DNA from: Planctomycetota bacterium
GTDB taxonomy: Bacteria; Planctomycetota; Phycisphaerae; Phycisphaerales; UBA1924
Length of the DNA: 64,000 bases
Reading direction: 5' to 3'
Assembly (NCBI GenBank): GCA_024280755.1
Contig: JAJRPN010000030.1
Coordinates: forward strand, 84,034-148,033
In this document: one piece after another, positions 8,846 through 17,137 of the stretch
Layout: every line of letters starts with the position of its first letter
Numbering within the stretch: position 1 is the stretch's first letter
Notes under the pieces: model-generated
Told to the model about the DNA's origin: nothing
Database searches by the model: none
What the model saw: only the letters and a program-made list of their open reading frames with translations
Made by a program: the position numbers and the translations under genes

Positions 8846-10996
8846 ATGGGTATGCGTGTCAACCGAATCTACTTTCGTGGAGTAAAAACATTTCAATGCG
8901 GATTCATGTTTTTGCTGTTTCTCCCGTTTTTGCCCGGCTGTGTGAATCTGGGCAATATAGATGTGCAGTCCACTTGGGTCGCCCAAAGCCCAAGGATCAT
9001 CGATATCAAGGTGACGACACCTTGCTCAGATGCCAAAGTGAACATTGAGTATATAGATGCTCACCAATCGCAACTGCTCGCAAGTTGTCACCAATTGGCT
9101 CAAAAACAAGGCGATAACGCGCAATACCAGACCCGGATCAATCTCGATTCAGTCCTTAACACAGGCTCGGTTGATCTAGATCAGATCAAAGTCACCGCTC
9201 GCTGTCACCTGCATGGCGTACAGAGTGTCAATCACAGTATCACAGCCTTCGATGCTCAAAAATTGAGTACACCAGATTGGGCGAAAGGACTTGTGTGGTA
9301 TCAAGTTTTTCCAGAGCGTTTTCGTGACGGAAACCCGAACAATAACCAACAGGACTGGGATGTGACCCTGGTCGATTGGGATTCGCCGTTCGAGAAGACC
9401 GAAATCGAAGAAATCGAACGCGCCTGGAACCGTCGATTGGTTGATTCCAGACAGTTTTCATATGATCCCAACCGATCGGGCGGTGCGATCACCAATGTGA
9501 TCTTCCAAAGGCGCTATGGCGGCGATCTCATCGGGGTCTACAACCAACTCGAAACACTGCGTGATCAGGGATATACCGGGATTTACCTGTGCCCCATCTT
9601 CCAGTCTCGATCGCTGCATAAGTATGATGCCGACGATCATCGTCATATTGATCCCACCCTCGGGCACCCGGGCAACTTTGTCGATCCCGGTCCAGGACAT
9701 ACTCGGTTAGGAGCGAGTGAAGATCCCAGCGATGAAACCACATGGCAATGGACAGTTGCCGATCAATGGTTCGTCGATGAGTTTTTACCCAAAGCGAAAT
9801 CTTTGGGGTTGCGTGTTGTCCTCGATGGTGTCTGGAATCATGTGGGGATAGATCATTTCGCGTTTGCTGATATCGTCGAACGGGGCGACGCCTCGCCATT
9901 TGTTGATTGGTTCGATGTTGAGTTTGATGACGCGGGGGAGTTATTCGCCTGGAAGTCGTGGGGGAGTGTGAACGGGAACCTGCCTGTGTTTCATCAAACA
10001 GAGATCGGTGATCTCGCAGCCGGGCCAAAGGCCCACATCATGGCGGTCACCCGCAGGTGGATGGACCCCAATGGCGACGGCGACCCATCCGACGGCATCG
10101 ACGGCTGGCGGCTCGATGTCGCTGGCGAGATCGGCAAAGCGTTCTGGAAAGACTGGCGTGTGCAGGTTCGTGAACTGAATCCAGAAGCGTTGATCATCGC
10201 CGAGATCTGGAGCGATGCGGATAAAATGCTCAACGACCAGGCCTTCGATGGGCAGATGAACTACCCGTTTGCCTTTGCGGTTGCAGATTGGCTGAGTATT
10301 GGAGACCCGATTGGCGATGCGTTGATTTGTGCGGATCGGCTCAATGCAGTGTTTCATCATGATCCACAGCATGATCTTGTGCAGTTCAACCTGATGACAT
10401 CGCACGACACCGAACGCTTGGCGTCAATGATGCACAACCGTTTCGTGCGCGGTTACGATCGCGAGGCATCACGCTGGGCGCAAGGCACACAGTACGATGC
10501 AGAAACCGTTACGCCAAACGATCTTGATCGCGCCTTTGCAGCGATCGCGGTGATGGTCGCCTCGCCGGGATCATTGATGATGTACAACGGCGACGAATAC
10601 GCCCTGGCTGGTGCAGACGATCCAGACAATCGAAGACCGATCCCTTGGCAAGCGATCGAGGGGGGCGAGAACAATGTGCATGGTCGATTCAACCAAGCAG
10701 TCAATGAGGTTCTCAAGCTGCGATCGGAGCCGGGCGTTGGTGATGTATTACGCTTTGGAGATGCCAAGTTTATTGGCAACGCGGATGGATCGTTGCTAAT
10801 CCGTCGACAGCTCAACAATCGCCGTGTGGAGTTCCTGATTCCGAGCGGTTTGGCAGTGGATTCTGATGCAACTTGGCCAACGCTTGATGATGGATGGACG
10901 GCTCTTGGCGAAAGATCACGAAAGATGCAGGTTCTTGGCGGGCAGCTCGTGGTGCGTGTTCGGTATTTGATTTATAAAAATATACAAATTGAGTAG
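8846..10996 (+). CDS. GH13 alpha-amylase/cyclomaltodextrinase-like lipoprotein
   Basis: 716 aa GH13 enzyme anchored by a lipobox (LPGC, Cys about residue 32). The N-terminal 100 residues look like a beta-rich module, as in neopullulanase/cyclomaltodextrinase-type enzymes. Catalytic signatures are complete: VLDGVWNHVG (region I), GWRLDVAGEIG with nucleophile Asp424 (II), LIIAEIW with acid/base Glu453 (III) and TSHDTERL with Asp521 (IV). An early GLVWYQVFPERFRDG motif is typical of this GH13 branch. It should act on maltodextrins or cyclodextrins at the membrane surface. It is divergent from the prepilin-like gene (83 bp between starts). A second ATG two codons downstream is also possible. Confidence 0.92.
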   Translation: MGMRVNRIYFRGVKTFQCGFMFLLFLPFLPGCVNLGNIDVQSTWVAQSPRIIDIKVTTPCSDAKVNIEYIDAHQSQLLASCHQLAQKQGDNAQYQTRINLDSVLNTGSVDLDQIKVTARCHLHGVQSVNHSITAFDAQKLSTPDWAKGLVWYQVFPERFRDGNPNNNQQDWDVTLVDWDSPFEKTEIEEIERAWNRRLVDSRQFSYDPNRSGGAITNVIFQRRYGGDLIGVYNQLETLRDQGYTGIYLCPIFQSRSLHKYDADDHRHIDPTLGHPGNFVDPGPGHTRLGASEDPSDETTWQWTVADQWFVDEFLPKAKSLGLRVVLDGVWNHVGIDHFAFADIVERGDASPFVDWFDVEFDDAGELFAWKSWGSVNGNLPVFHQTEIGDLAAGPKAHIMAVTRRWMDPNGDGDPSDGIDGWRLDVAGEIGKAFWKDWRVQVRELNPEALIIAEIWSDADKMLNDQAFDGQMNYPFAFAVADWLSIGDPIGDALICADRLNAVFHHDPQHDLVQFNLMTSHDTERLASMMHNRFVRGYDREASRWAQGTQYDAETVTPNDLDRAFAAIAVMVASPGSLMMYNGDEYALAGADDPDNRRPIPWQAIEGGENNVHGRFNQAVNEVLKLRSEPGVGDVLRFGDAKFIGNADGSLLIRRQLNNRRVEFLIPSGLAVDSDATWPTLDDGWTALGERSRKMQVLGGQLVVRVRYLIYKNIQIE

Positions 10997-11025
10997 CGGA
11001 TATAGTCCGAAAAACGGAGATAAAG

Positions 11026-11056
11026 AGAGAATTTGGACCGATATGTCGAATTCTCT
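11026..11056. promoter_or_regulatory. 8-bp perfect inverted repeat, 15-nt loop
   Basis: AGAGAATT and AATTCTCT are separated by 15 nt, just downstream of the GH13 gene and upstream of the dockerin-protein gene. There is no T-run after it, so a classical terminator is unlikely. It may be a hairpin in the leader or an operator. Confidence 0.35.
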
Positions 11057-11075
11057 GAAAAAGACCCTCGCACTC

Positions 11076-11089
11076 CGAAAACGGTTTCG
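11076..11089. promoter_or_regulatory. Candidate LacI-family operator (CGAAAACGGTTTCG)
   Basis: A 14-bp near palindrome with a central CG, CGAAAACGGTTTCG, located 122 bp before the ATG at 11211. LacI/GalR-family regulators commonly bind A/T arms flanking a central CG, so a sugar-responsive repressor site controlling the secreted protein is plausible. No LacI gene is in the window, so the regulator would be elsewhere. Confidence 0.4.
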
Positions 11090-11210
11090 CTATTCTGTGT
11101 ATTGTTGCCGGTAGATGTGCGATAAAGACAACAGTACATCGTCGAGACACAGACACCAACCATCAGGGCCATTACTCGGTTCTGAGGAGAGATCTTAAAG
11201 GGAGATAGTT

Positions 11211-13241
11211 ATGAAGATTCGGACAGCAGTAAGCACAGGGGTGATCGCTTCGATCGCGGGCATGGCGCTTGCACAACCAACAGTCGACGGCACCTATGAC
11301 CCGGGTACCGAGAGCGGTCTCTATACCGATCTTATCTGGGTCAATGATTTGCCAACAGCCTTTGGTGATAACTCGGCGGGGTTGTTCACCGGCGGCGATT
11401 TCGGGAATCCTGAAGTCGTCGATACGGGGATCGAACTCTGTATCCCACTCGCATCGCTCGGGCTCGCAGGCTCAGAGTCCATCCGCCTCGCAGGCTGGGT
11501 GAACTCAGGTGATCGTTCATTCAAGGCCAATCAGATCGTCGGTTTCCTCCCAGTTGATACCGGCAACCTCGGTGGCGCACAAGATTTTAATGCCGCACCA
11601 TTCGATGGAACCACACAGCACATTGATATCGACCTCTCCGCTGTTGCATCTGGCACAGTCACAGTCGATGGCGTGATCGACGGCGGCGTCGGTGGTAGTG
11701 CATATACCAATGTCTTCCTTCAGGGCAACTACACCGGATTCGGTAACGAGACCGACGGCACCGTCGATGGCTCGGGTCCAAACGGTGGCGGTTCAGAAAT
11801 CGATGGCATCTACATTGCCAAAGATGCGACAAACTTGTACATCTTCGTAGCAGGTAACCTCGAAGGCAACGGCAACGCGATCGATCTCTACATCGATACA
11901 ACCGCTGGCGGTTCAAGCACCCTCGGCTCAGGCACAGGTGCTGGTGCGTTCATTATCGATGGCCAATCCGGCCTTGGCTTCGATACTGGCTTCGACGCCG
12001 ATTATCTCGTCTCGATGGATGCGTGGAACGATGACGGAGACGACGGCACCACTCCAAATGTGCCTCGTGCTTGGTTCGGTCCAGTCGGTGGTTCGATCGA
12101 TGATCTCGGTTCACTCACAGGCTACGGTGCTGCAAATGCTGGCGCATTGGCTGGTGGTATTTTGATGGGTATCGACAACTCGAACATCGAAGGCGTGATC
12201 GGCGATCAGTCACAGTCAACCCCAGTCACACCAGACATGGAATGGGCCTATGGCTCAGAGCTTGACAACGCACGCGTCTACATTGATATCCCAAACAACA
12301 AGCTCTACCTCTTCATCGCGGGCAATATGGAAGCAAACTTCAACAGAATGCTGTTGTTCTTTGATTGCCAGCCTGGCGGACAGAATGTGCTGCTCGACAC
12401 CAATGTCGATATCAGCTTTAACAACCTTAACGGCATGAGCAACATCACCTTCGATACTGGATTTGAGCCAGACTACTGGCTCAATGTCAACAATGGTGTT
12501 GATGGCGGCACTGGTGGGTTGATTCGCTTTACCGACGCTGCAACATTGCGGACGAACGGTGCTTTGATCGATCCATTCTTTGGCGTGATCGTCGATTATG
12601 GTTCATTCGATGGCGGGGATGTGGGCGCGATGCCACTGATCCCATTCGATGGCCCACGCATCGATATCCAAGACGGTTCACTCGGCAGCCTCTTCGCCAA
12701 CTACGGCCCACGCCTTTCGCAGCTCGATCCAATGAGCCCAATCGGCAACCTCATCAATGTAGACATCAACAACTCAAATGTTGATGGCGTCACCGATGTA
12801 AGTGCAGCGGGTGCTGCGGATGTCAATACTGGTATCGAGATCTGTATTGATCTTGATGAACTCGGGTGGGACGGCGTGCAAGATATTCTCGTTGCAGGTT
12901 GGATCGTGAATGAAGGGTTCGACTTCATCTCGAACCAGGTCCTCGGCGGCATCCCAGGCCCAGACAATGTCGGTCCCCGTGATGCTGATAGCGATGGAAT
13001 CAACGATCTTGATTTTAACACCATCGCTGGTGATCAGTTCCTGAACTTGACCAACCCAACCGTGATCGATGTCTGTGCTCCAGACTTTAATGGAGATGGC
13101 GTGCTCAACTTCTTCGATATCTCGGCATTCCTCGGGCTCTTCAGTGCTCAAGATCCTGCTGCAGACTTCAACGAAGATGGGTTCTTTAACTTCTTCGATA
13201 TCTCGGCATTCCTCCAGGCATTCAGTGCTGGGTGTCCATAA
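11211..13241 (+). CDS. Large secreted protein with C-terminal dockerin-like repeats
   Basis: 676 aa with a signal peptide (cleavage near ALAQ) and no catalytic motif recognised. The sequence is acidic, rich in Gly/Asp/Asn and repetitive: the segment with GIELCIPLASLGL...AGWVN near residues 75-105 recurs near residues 535-565 as GIEICIDLDELGW...AGWIVN, so ends of the protein are related modules. The C-terminus carries two dockerin-like calcium-binding repeats, DFNGDGVLNFFDISAFL and DFNEDGFFNFFDISAFL, and ends in Gly-Cys-Pro. Such tails are common on planctomycete exported proteins and may attach them to a surface partner. It lies between starch enzymes; glycan or surface binding is likely. A terminator follows at 13292. 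Confidence 0.85.
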   Translation: MKIRTAVSTGVIASIAGMALAQPTVDGTYDPGTESGLYTDLIWVNDLPTAFGDNSAGLFTGGDFGNPEVVDTGIELCIPLASLGLAGSESIRLAGWVNSGDRSFKANQIVGFLPVDTGNLGGAQDFNAAPFDGTTQHIDIDLSAVASGTVTVDGVIDGGVGGSAYTNVFLQGNYTGFGNETDGTVDGSGPNGGGSEIDGIYIAKDATNLYIFVAGNLEGNGNAIDLYIDTTAGGSSTLGSGTGAGAFIIDGQSGLGFDTGFDADYLVSMDAWNDDGDDGTTPNVPRAWFGPVGGSIDDLGSLTGYGAANAGALAGGILMGIDNSNIEGVIGDQSQSTPVTPDMEWAYGSELDNARVYIDIPNNKLYLFIAGNMEANFNRMLLFFDCQPGGQNVLLDTNVDISFNNLNGMSNITFDTGFEPDYWLNVNNGVDGGTGGLIRFTDAATLRTNGALIDPFFGVIVDYGSFDGGDVGAMPLIPFDGPRIDIQDGSLGSLFANYGPRLSQLDPMSPIGNLINVDINNSNVDGVTDVSAAGAADVNTGIEICIDLDELGWDGVQDILVAGWIVNEGFDFISNQVLGGIPGPDNVGPRDADSDGINDLDFNTIAGDQFLNLTNPTVIDVCAPDFNGDGVLNFFDISAFLGLFSAQDPAADFNEDGFFNFFDISAFLQAFSAGCP

Positions 13242-13291
13242 CTTTGACTTTGCTCCAAGTGTGTAACGCATGTGGAGTTTGATACAATCTG

Positions 13292-13324
13292 GGCGTCCGT
13301 GTTCAACAGCACGGACGCCTTTTT
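13292..13324 (+). terminator. Rho-independent terminator of dockerin-protein gene
   Basis: Perfect 10-bp stem GGCGTCCGTG / CACGGACGCC with an 8-nt loop followed by TTTTT, 50 bp after the stop at 13241. Confidence 0.92.
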
Positions 13325-13397
13325 CAAGCGAATCCATCGTTCGTCCGATAGAATCGAATCCTCTTTCAAGTTCCCATCAACTCATTGGAGATGAACT

Positions 13398-14693
13398 GTG
13401 CACGCAAGTAAGCATTGGTCAACCCTCGTCGTTTTTATTGTTTCGCTCACACTCTTTTCCGCGTTTGCATTTGGCGAGCCTGAGATGATTCGTCCAGAGA
13501 CACTCCCTCAGGGCTTTGTGATTGTCGTGACGGATTCATCGGGAAAAGCCAACAAGGATAATCCGGTGTACTTCGCAGGCAGCATCAACGGCTGGGACCC
13601 GGCAGACCCAGACTCGGTGCTCTCGGGGCGTTCGGACCTTCGTTGGCAGATTGTCATGGACAAGGATCTTCACGGCGTGAGTGTGCAGTTTAAGTTCACC
13701 CTCGGAGGTTGGGATCGTGAAGAGGTCGATGCTGAAGGCAACGCGATTGCGAACCGTTCGCTGCCGATGGTTGATGTGTCAAAGCTCAAAGCTGGCGAAC
13801 GCCCGGTGATCGAACTGACGGTTGTTGATTTTCGCGAGCCGGTTTCGCTTGCTGAGCAAGTTCGTAACTCGGGGTTCTATCACACGCTCAATGTCACCGG
13901 CGATGTTGCCCGGCTTGCGGTTCAGGGTGGCGCAGGCGGTGCCCAGGCGGTGACCCGTGATCTTCAGATCTGGACACCTCCTGGTTACAATGATCCTGCG
14001 AATGCAAATAAGCACTATCCAGTGTTGTACATGTTTGATGGTCAGAATCTGTTCGAGCAACTCCCCGGCTTGCCCGGCGAATGGCACGCGGACGAAACCG
14101 CGACCGAGTTGATCGAAGCGGGGAAGATTGAGCCGATGATTATTGTCGGCATCCCACATTCGGGTGTGCATCGCATCAGCGAGTTCCTGCCTTTTGGTTC
14201 GTACAAAGGCGTTGAGGGCGACGGGCCAGCAACGATGGACTGGGTACTCCATGAGGTCATGCCTCGCGTTGAGCGGGCGTTCAGGGTCGAGACCGATCGT
14301 GCATCGACCTCCATCGGCGGCGCGTCCCTCGGCGGCTCGATGGCCCTCTACGCGGCGACGGCCCATGCGGACCGTTTCGCCAACGCAATCGTCGAAAGCT
14401 TACCAATGATGGGCGATCATGGTGCCAGCGCGATGAGTTATCTGTCGTTGGTCAAGAACTGGCCCGACAAGGTGTTCATCGGGATGGGGGGCAAGGAGGT
14501 CGGCAACGACTCGGCTGATGACGAACTCAACAAGCAGTACCAACAATGGGCACAAACGCTTGATCTGGGGCTCGCCGCGTCGGGTTTGGGCGAAGATCAG
14601 CGGCTATTGGTCATCGAGCCAGACGCCAATCACAACGAAATCGCATGGGCTGAGCGGTTCGAGCGGGCGTTGGTCTTCTTGTACGGCAAGTAA
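13398..14693 (+). CDS. Exported esterase (esterase D/Fes type) with starch-binding-like N-domain
   Basis: 431 aa alpha/beta-hydrolase acting outside the cytoplasm. A GTG start is chosen because GGAG lies eight bases upstream and a signal peptide follows directly (FSAFAFGEP). Residues about 35-130 resemble a CBM20/CBM48-type module (VYFAGSINGWDPADP), suggesting alpha-glucan binding. The hydrolase part has LQIWTPPGYN, YMFDGQNLF, and the nucleophile elbow GASLGG (Ser310); NHNEIAW carries the likely catalytic His412. Putative esterase/IroE-like proteins of this class hydrolyse ester side groups; with its neighbours, de-esterifying a starch-like substrate is a reasonable guess. Preceded by a strong terminator, so it has its own promoter. 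Confidence 0.85.
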   Translation: MHASKHWSTLVVFIVSLTLFSAFAFGEPEMIRPETLPQGFVIVVTDSSGKANKDNPVYFAGSINGWDPADPDSVLSGRSDLRWQIVMDKDLHGVSVQFKFTLGGWDREEVDAEGNAIANRSLPMVDVSKLKAGERPVIELTVVDFREPVSLAEQVRNSGFYHTLNVTGDVARLAVQGGAGGAQAVTRDLQIWTPPGYNDPANANKHYPVLYMFDGQNLFEQLPGLPGEWHADETATELIEAGKIEPMIIVGIPHSGVHRISEFLPFGSYKGVEGDGPATMDWVLHEVMPRVERAFRVETDRASTSIGGASLGGSMALYAATAHADRFANAIVESLPMMGDHGASAMSYLSLVKNWPDKVFIGMGGKEVGNDSADDELNKQYQQWAQTLDLGLAASGLGEDQRLLVIEPDANHNEIAWAERFERALVFLYGK

Positions 14694-14754
14694 CCAACTT
14701 TGCAGACTAGGTCGTATCTGAGGGCTCGGTTTCTACACAGAAACACACTCTTTT

Positions 14755-14899
14755 CGCCTCCCCCGGGCTTCCGGGGGAGGTGTTCGCGTCTTCGCGGACG
14801 GAGGGGGGCTTTCTTGAAGAAGGCAATGGGGAGGAAGGAAGAGAAGACCCCCTCCGCCTCACTGCGTTCGGCACCTCCCCCGGAAGCCCGGGGGAGGCG
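14755..14899. repeat. Long inverted repeat, 28-bp perfect arms (MITE/REP-like)
   Basis: The 28 bases at 14755-14782 are the exact reverse complement of 14872-14899. Each arm is itself a G/C-rich hairpin (CTCCCCCGG/CCGGGGGAG). The inner part is also partly complementary (CGGAGGGGG near 14800, CCCCCTCCG near 14849), so the whole 145 bp can fold into one long stem-loop. It occupies most of the 328-bp stretch between the esterase and the next start. It codes for nothing obvious. It looks like a dispersed palindromic element and may also stop transcription. Confidence 0.75.
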
Positions 14900-15021
14900 A
14901 ATCGGTGGAAATCATGAGCCGTCAGGCACGCCCTAATCTTTGCATCAAGACCATACGATGGTGCCGATGTAGACTCAACGCATGTGTGGTATCATTGAGG
15001 TATCGCCATTGGAGGTTGAGT

Positions 15022-16275
15022 ATGCAGTTGTCCCAGAGTATGTACCTGTTTGTGCGCATGATAGTGGTGGTCTCGGTCATCGCCGGGTCTGGTTGCGCGA
15101 TCGAACGCAACAGCCGACGGGCGGACAGGGTTGTCGATACCACGCTCAATGCCAATGTCTTTGGGCTTTGGGTGACGCGTTGGGATTATCAAACCGTTGA
15201 TGAGATTAAGACGATTGTTGCGGATGCTTCGGCGATGGGTGTGACAGATTTGTATTGGCAGGTGCGTGGGCAGGGCGATGCGTATTACCGATCGAGCTTT
15301 GAGCCTTGGGGCGAGGAGCTCACCGCGCCGCGCCGCGAGGGTATTGATCCAGATTTGAAAAACCAGCCTCGGGTTCTTGATCCAGGGTTTGATCCGTTGT
15401 CGCTCGTGATCGAAGAGGCGCATCTACGCGGCGTGCGTGTGCATGCGTGGGTCAATGTGATGCCGATGTGGCGAGGCAAGACGCCGCCGATGGATCAATC
15501 GCATGCGTTGTATACGCATCCCCAATGGCGATTGAGCGATGAGACCGGGCAGGTTCAGCCACTTGGTAGTGGGTATGTCGTGGTGAACCCGGTGCTTAAC
15601 GAGGTGCAAGATCACATTGTGCGCGTTGTACGCGATATTGTCTCTCGCTATGACATTGATGGCGTGCATCTTGATTACATCCGGTTCTTGACGGATGAAC
15701 TTGGCAAAGAGAAACTGCATCCGGGCGATGCAAAGAGTTTGTCGTTGTATGCTCGGATGGTGGGGGATCGGGCGACCGCTGGACAGATTAACCGGACAAA
15801 GTATCGGGCATGGATTCGTGAGCGGATTACGACTTTGGTCGAGCGGATCGGGACAGAAGCATTGAACGGGCATCCAGATGTTCGTTTCTCGGCAGCGGTC
15901 TGGCGTCGGCCAGATTTGGCGAAGGATCAATATCTGCAAGATGCGGCCCGCTGGGTGAATGAGGGGATGGTCGATGAGATCATGCCGATGATTTATACGG
16001 ATAAGGATACACAGTTCGAGGACGATCTCGAAGCATGGTACAAGGTGGTCGATCGTAAGCGTGTGATCGCAGGGATCGGAACCTACAAACATAACTCCGG
16101 CGGCCAAACCCTCTCGCAGGCAAACCTCGGGCACCCGCGACGATTTGTCCTGTTTGCTTATTCCTCAATCTTTGAATCATCTAACCCGGGTCAAGATGAT
16201 CACCAGGAGATGGTGCGGGCACGGACACTCAAACGCGAAGCGTTGACGCAGTTTATCGATCGAATCGGGCACTGA
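15022..16275 (+). CDS. GHL10-type (family 10-like) glycosyl hydrolase lipoprotein
   Basis: 417 aa TIM-barrel enzyme of the glycosyl-hydrolase-like 10 (DUF187) group. The start at 15022 is preferred over an upstream in-frame ATG at 14905: it has GGAGG at 15011-15015 and is followed at once by a hydrophobic signal with a Cys (VIAGSGC), giving a probable lipoprotein. Family features: FGLWVTRWDY at the beginning of the domain, LYWQVRGQGDAYY, GVRVHAWVNVMPMW, and DIDGVHLDYIRF, whose Asp residues are the putative active-site carboxylates. Relatives are linked to glycan or cell-wall processing; the substrate is unknown. The ROK gene begins one base after its stop, so the two are likely one operon. 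Confidence 0.88.
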   Translation: MQLSQSMYLFVRMIVVVSVIAGSGCAIERNSRRADRVVDTTLNANVFGLWVTRWDYQTVDEIKTIVADASAMGVTDLYWQVRGQGDAYYRSSFEPWGEELTAPRREGIDPDLKNQPRVLDPGFDPLSLVIEEAHLRGVRVHAWVNVMPMWRGKTPPMDQSHALYTHPQWRLSDETGQVQPLGSGYVVVNPVLNEVQDHIVRVVRDIVSRYDIDGVHLDYIRFLTDELGKEKLHPGDAKSLSLYARMVGDRATAGQINRTKYRAWIRERITTLVERIGTEALNGHPDVRFSAAVWRRPDLAKDQYLQDAARWVNEGMVDEIMPMIYTDKDTQFEDDLEAWYKVVDRKRVIAGIGTYKHNSGGQTLSQANLGHPRRFVLFAYSSIFESSNPGQDDHQEMVRARTLKREALTQFIDRIGH

Positions 16276-16276
16276 G

Positions 16277-17137
16277 ATGGGGACGCTGGGGATCGACATC
16301 GGAGGCTCGAGTGTAAAAGTCTGCCTAGTCAGAGGTGAGGCATGCACCAACGCGCGAAGCAGAGGGTATATGAACCCAACGCGCAAGGTGTTGAGCGGGG
16401 CGATCAAAGAAGCCATCGCGTTGCTCGGCGATATTCCTGTATCAAAGGTTGGGTTGTGTCTGCCCGGGAGGCGATCTGATGATGGGGAGTCGATTGAGGT
16501 TTCGGTGAACTTGGCTTGTCTCAATGGGTGGGCGTTCGACGAGTTGCTTGCGAGTTCGCTTGGGTATGTGCCTAAAAACTATTCGGTGGTCAGCGATGTG
16601 CAGGCAGCCGGCGAGGACTTTATGTGTGCGCACAAATGCAGTGGTCGCACCGCGGTCATTGCGATCGGGACAGGTGTTGGGCTTGCGGTGTTTGACAATG
16701 GCGTGGCGATCGGTATTGGGGAGCGAGGGATTGGGCATCTGGGGATGATGGACATGGGTCGGCTCGGAGAGTGTGATCTTGTCGCGCCCGACGGAAGCAA
16801 AAATACGCTCGAATCGTATATTGGTACTCGTGCGATGGAGTTGCGATTTGCGGGTGTTGAGCCGAGGGACTTGCCTGCATCAATCGGGACGCTTTCGATG
16901 AATGAGCCGAGCATACAAGCACTCATTCGAGCGATTCGTATTGTGCATGCGATCTATGTGCCTGGTCAGATCGTGCTGATGGGCGGCGTCGGGATTGCGA
17001 TGAATCCGATGAGTGCGGAACTTGAGTCAACGATCCGTGACGGGTTAACGAGCCTTGCGAATCCAGGCTGGCGATTGATGTTTGGTGATTCGGCGTATCA
17101 TGCTGCCTGTGGTGCTGCGAGATTTGCACAGCTTTGA
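16277..17137 (+). CDS. ROK-family sugar kinase-like protein
   Basis: 286 aa member of the ROK group (glucokinase/N-acetylmannosamine kinase or regulator). An ATP-binding phosphate-1 motif LGIDIGGSSVK starts the protein; VVSDVQAAGEDF and VIAIGTGVGLAVFDNG follow. The substrate/metal region has GERGIGHLGMMDMG but lacks the CxCGxxGCxE zinc motif of typical ROK proteins, so metal binding is altered or absent. No helix-turn-helix is present, which argues for a kinase rather than a NagC/XylR-type repressor. Directly downstream of the GHL10 gene (1-bp gap). Its 3' end overlaps the oppositely oriented symporter gene by 40 bp. Confidence 0.82.
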   Translation: MGTLGIDIGGSSVKVCLVRGEACTNARSRGYMNPTRKVLSGAIKEAIALLGDIPVSKVGLCLPGRRSDDGESIEVSVNLACLNGWAFDELLASSLGYVPKNYSVVSDVQAAGEDFMCAHKCSGRTAVIAIGTGVGLAVFDNGVAIGIGERGIGHLGMMDMGRLGECDLVAPDGSKNTLESYIGTRAMELRFAGVEPRDLPASIGTLSMNEPSIQALIRAIRIVHAIYVPGQIVLMGGVGIAMNPMSAELESTIRDGLTSLANPGWRLMFGDSAYHAACGAARFAQL

